DNA of 64,000 nt from assembly GCA_003993805.1 (NCBI GenBank), contig RSEF01000001.1, positions 76,434,306 through 76,498,305 on the forward strand, given 5' to 3'. This DNA is from Himantopus leucocephalus. Lineage: Eukaryota; Chordata; Aves; Charadriiformes; Recurvirostridae. The position numbers and the translations under genes are program-made. Numbering within the stretch: the stretch's first letter is position 1; each line of letters begins with the position of its first letter. Shown piece after piece: positions 62,918 through 64,000 of the stretch. A model generated the notes under the pieces. It was not told the DNA's origin and made no database searches. It saw only the letters and a program-made list of their open reading frames with translations.

Positions 62918-64000
62918 AATCAAATTTGCCAAGTGGCCACAACCTCTGTAACCGATTCACTGTGGTCTGAAGGTGTTCAAAGTCTAGATTTAGAAATCTC
63001 AACTCTCAAATATTAGCATAACACCCTAACAGGAAAGAAGCAGTGTAGAGGAAGATTAAAATTTAAATAAATAAAGCTGGAAATTAGCTAAACATGCTTT
63101 TGGTTGCGTTCTATCTTGAATTGATGATCAAGATTTGTGAGAGCATGTGAGCAGTTTTCAGTTCAGGTAATATCACCTGTCTACTTCAACTGGAGTCAGT
63201 GTAGTCCTTTTTACTAAACTCAACAGAAGCTGAATTAGCCTGTAATTTAGGGAAGCACTGAGACAAGGGTTTTCTGTTGCCTGCCTGTGGGCGTAATGGT
63301 TTCTGCTTCTGTCCTAACCAATTTCTGTTTTGGCATTAAAATTAATAGAAGGATTGGGCCCAAAAGCTGTGAAATGTTTCTGTAATATCTTGGTTTATCA
63401 TCTTTTTGAATAAAGAGGCCGAGCTGTATTAATGGTTTTCTCAAATGCAGACACATTACCATAAATCCTACTGGCTTCTGAAATGCTATTTTCTAACCTA
63501 TTAATTTTTAAACTATATTGTTTTAATACTAGTTTTCTCAGTGATTTCAATTAAGATGTAAGAGATATGACCCTCCCCAGTGGACTTCAATACATCAGGC
63601 AGCTGGAAGTATTGGCTTTTTAATGAGCCTTAGAAAGGTCTTGATGAAAATCTCAGCAAAGGAAATACTATGCTCTCAAAATCCCAACACAGACATCCTG
63701 GCATGTGAAATCTTGCAACAATCAACATTGCCGGTTTCAGCATCACCCTGACTGGGACTCTGAAGGGTTAGGAGATTGCTAATAAGCAGCAGAGATTTTT
63801 CCTGTGAATATGATCACTAGTTACAATCTTGCCCAGATTTGGGAACACCCAAAAGATGTTACTGTCTGATGGCATTCATTAGGCTCAATGAATAGCTCTG
63901 GTTGTCTCAGCCCAGCTCCTAGAAAACGGAAAACCATTCCTTGAGGCTGCTAGTAATAATGGCCTTGTTTGCTAGCAGGAACAGCATCATGGCCAAAGAA

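Larger units (their letters stand above)
60664..64000 (+). other. CALD1: CALD1 intron, continuing beyond the window
   Basis: The intron begins GTAACT. I looked for the next caldesmon exon (expected to start with a Lys/Asp-rich VKD or IKD segment and run into KEE and DRK motifs) and did not find it. The exons for the actin-, calmodulin- and tropomyosin-binding C-terminus must lie to the right of 64000. The stretch contains two palindromic repeats, an AAT microsatellite and a CArG box, listed separately. Confidence 0.85.

Overview
This is a vertebrate nuclear window, most likely from a bird, taken from a draft assembly. One gene can be recognised: caldesmon (CALD1), on the + strand. The supporting evidence is short exons separated by long introns, GT/AG splice sites with matching codon phase, scattered old amniote-type repeats (MIR-like and CR1-like fragments, palindromic elements), runs of N, and a first exon encoding MISRSYCRQNLSSLSK, which I recall as the N-terminus of avian brain/non-muscle caldesmon. 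Species below the level of bird is not claimed.

Layout. Positions 1 to about 32.6 kb hold no exon I can support. They are probably the upstream part of CALD1 (an intron relative to a more distal first exon, or 5' flank), with old repeat fragments, a 100-N gap, a poly-T gap and two assembly-type duplications. At 32937-32983 lies the alternative non-muscle first coding exon, preceded by a putative promoter/5' UTR. A 24.2-kb intron follows (32984-57160). It contains a close pair of perfect CArG boxes at 37755-37788, another CArG box next to a TATA-like sequence at 56238-56261, MIR-like repeats and two more duplications around single Ns. The common second coding exon is 57161-57307. The large third exon is 58915-59932 and has an internal 5' splice site after 59314, which separates light (non-muscle) from heavy (smooth-muscle) caldesmon. 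The next exon is 60580-60663. From 60664 to the end is intron with palindromic repeats and one more CArG box. The C-terminal actin-, calmodulin- and tropomyosin-binding exons are not in the window.

How it works together. Two choices set the product: which first exon is used, and whether the 618-nt segment 59315-59932 (206 residues of Glu/Lys/Arg-rich repeat) is kept. With the first exon here, the N-terminus is 15 codons plus a split Lys codon that joins in phase to the common exon. The smooth-muscle first coding exon (protein start MDDFERRREL in known caldesmons) was not found and is probably upstream or in a gap.

Most notable observations: the intronic CArG pair, an h-caldesmon repeat with a 15-residue rather than 13-residue period, an A-rich 3' splice site before the last exon, and four local duplications each broken by one N, best explained as unmerged contig ends or haplotypes rather than biology. 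I found no evidence for a wholly new genetic system.
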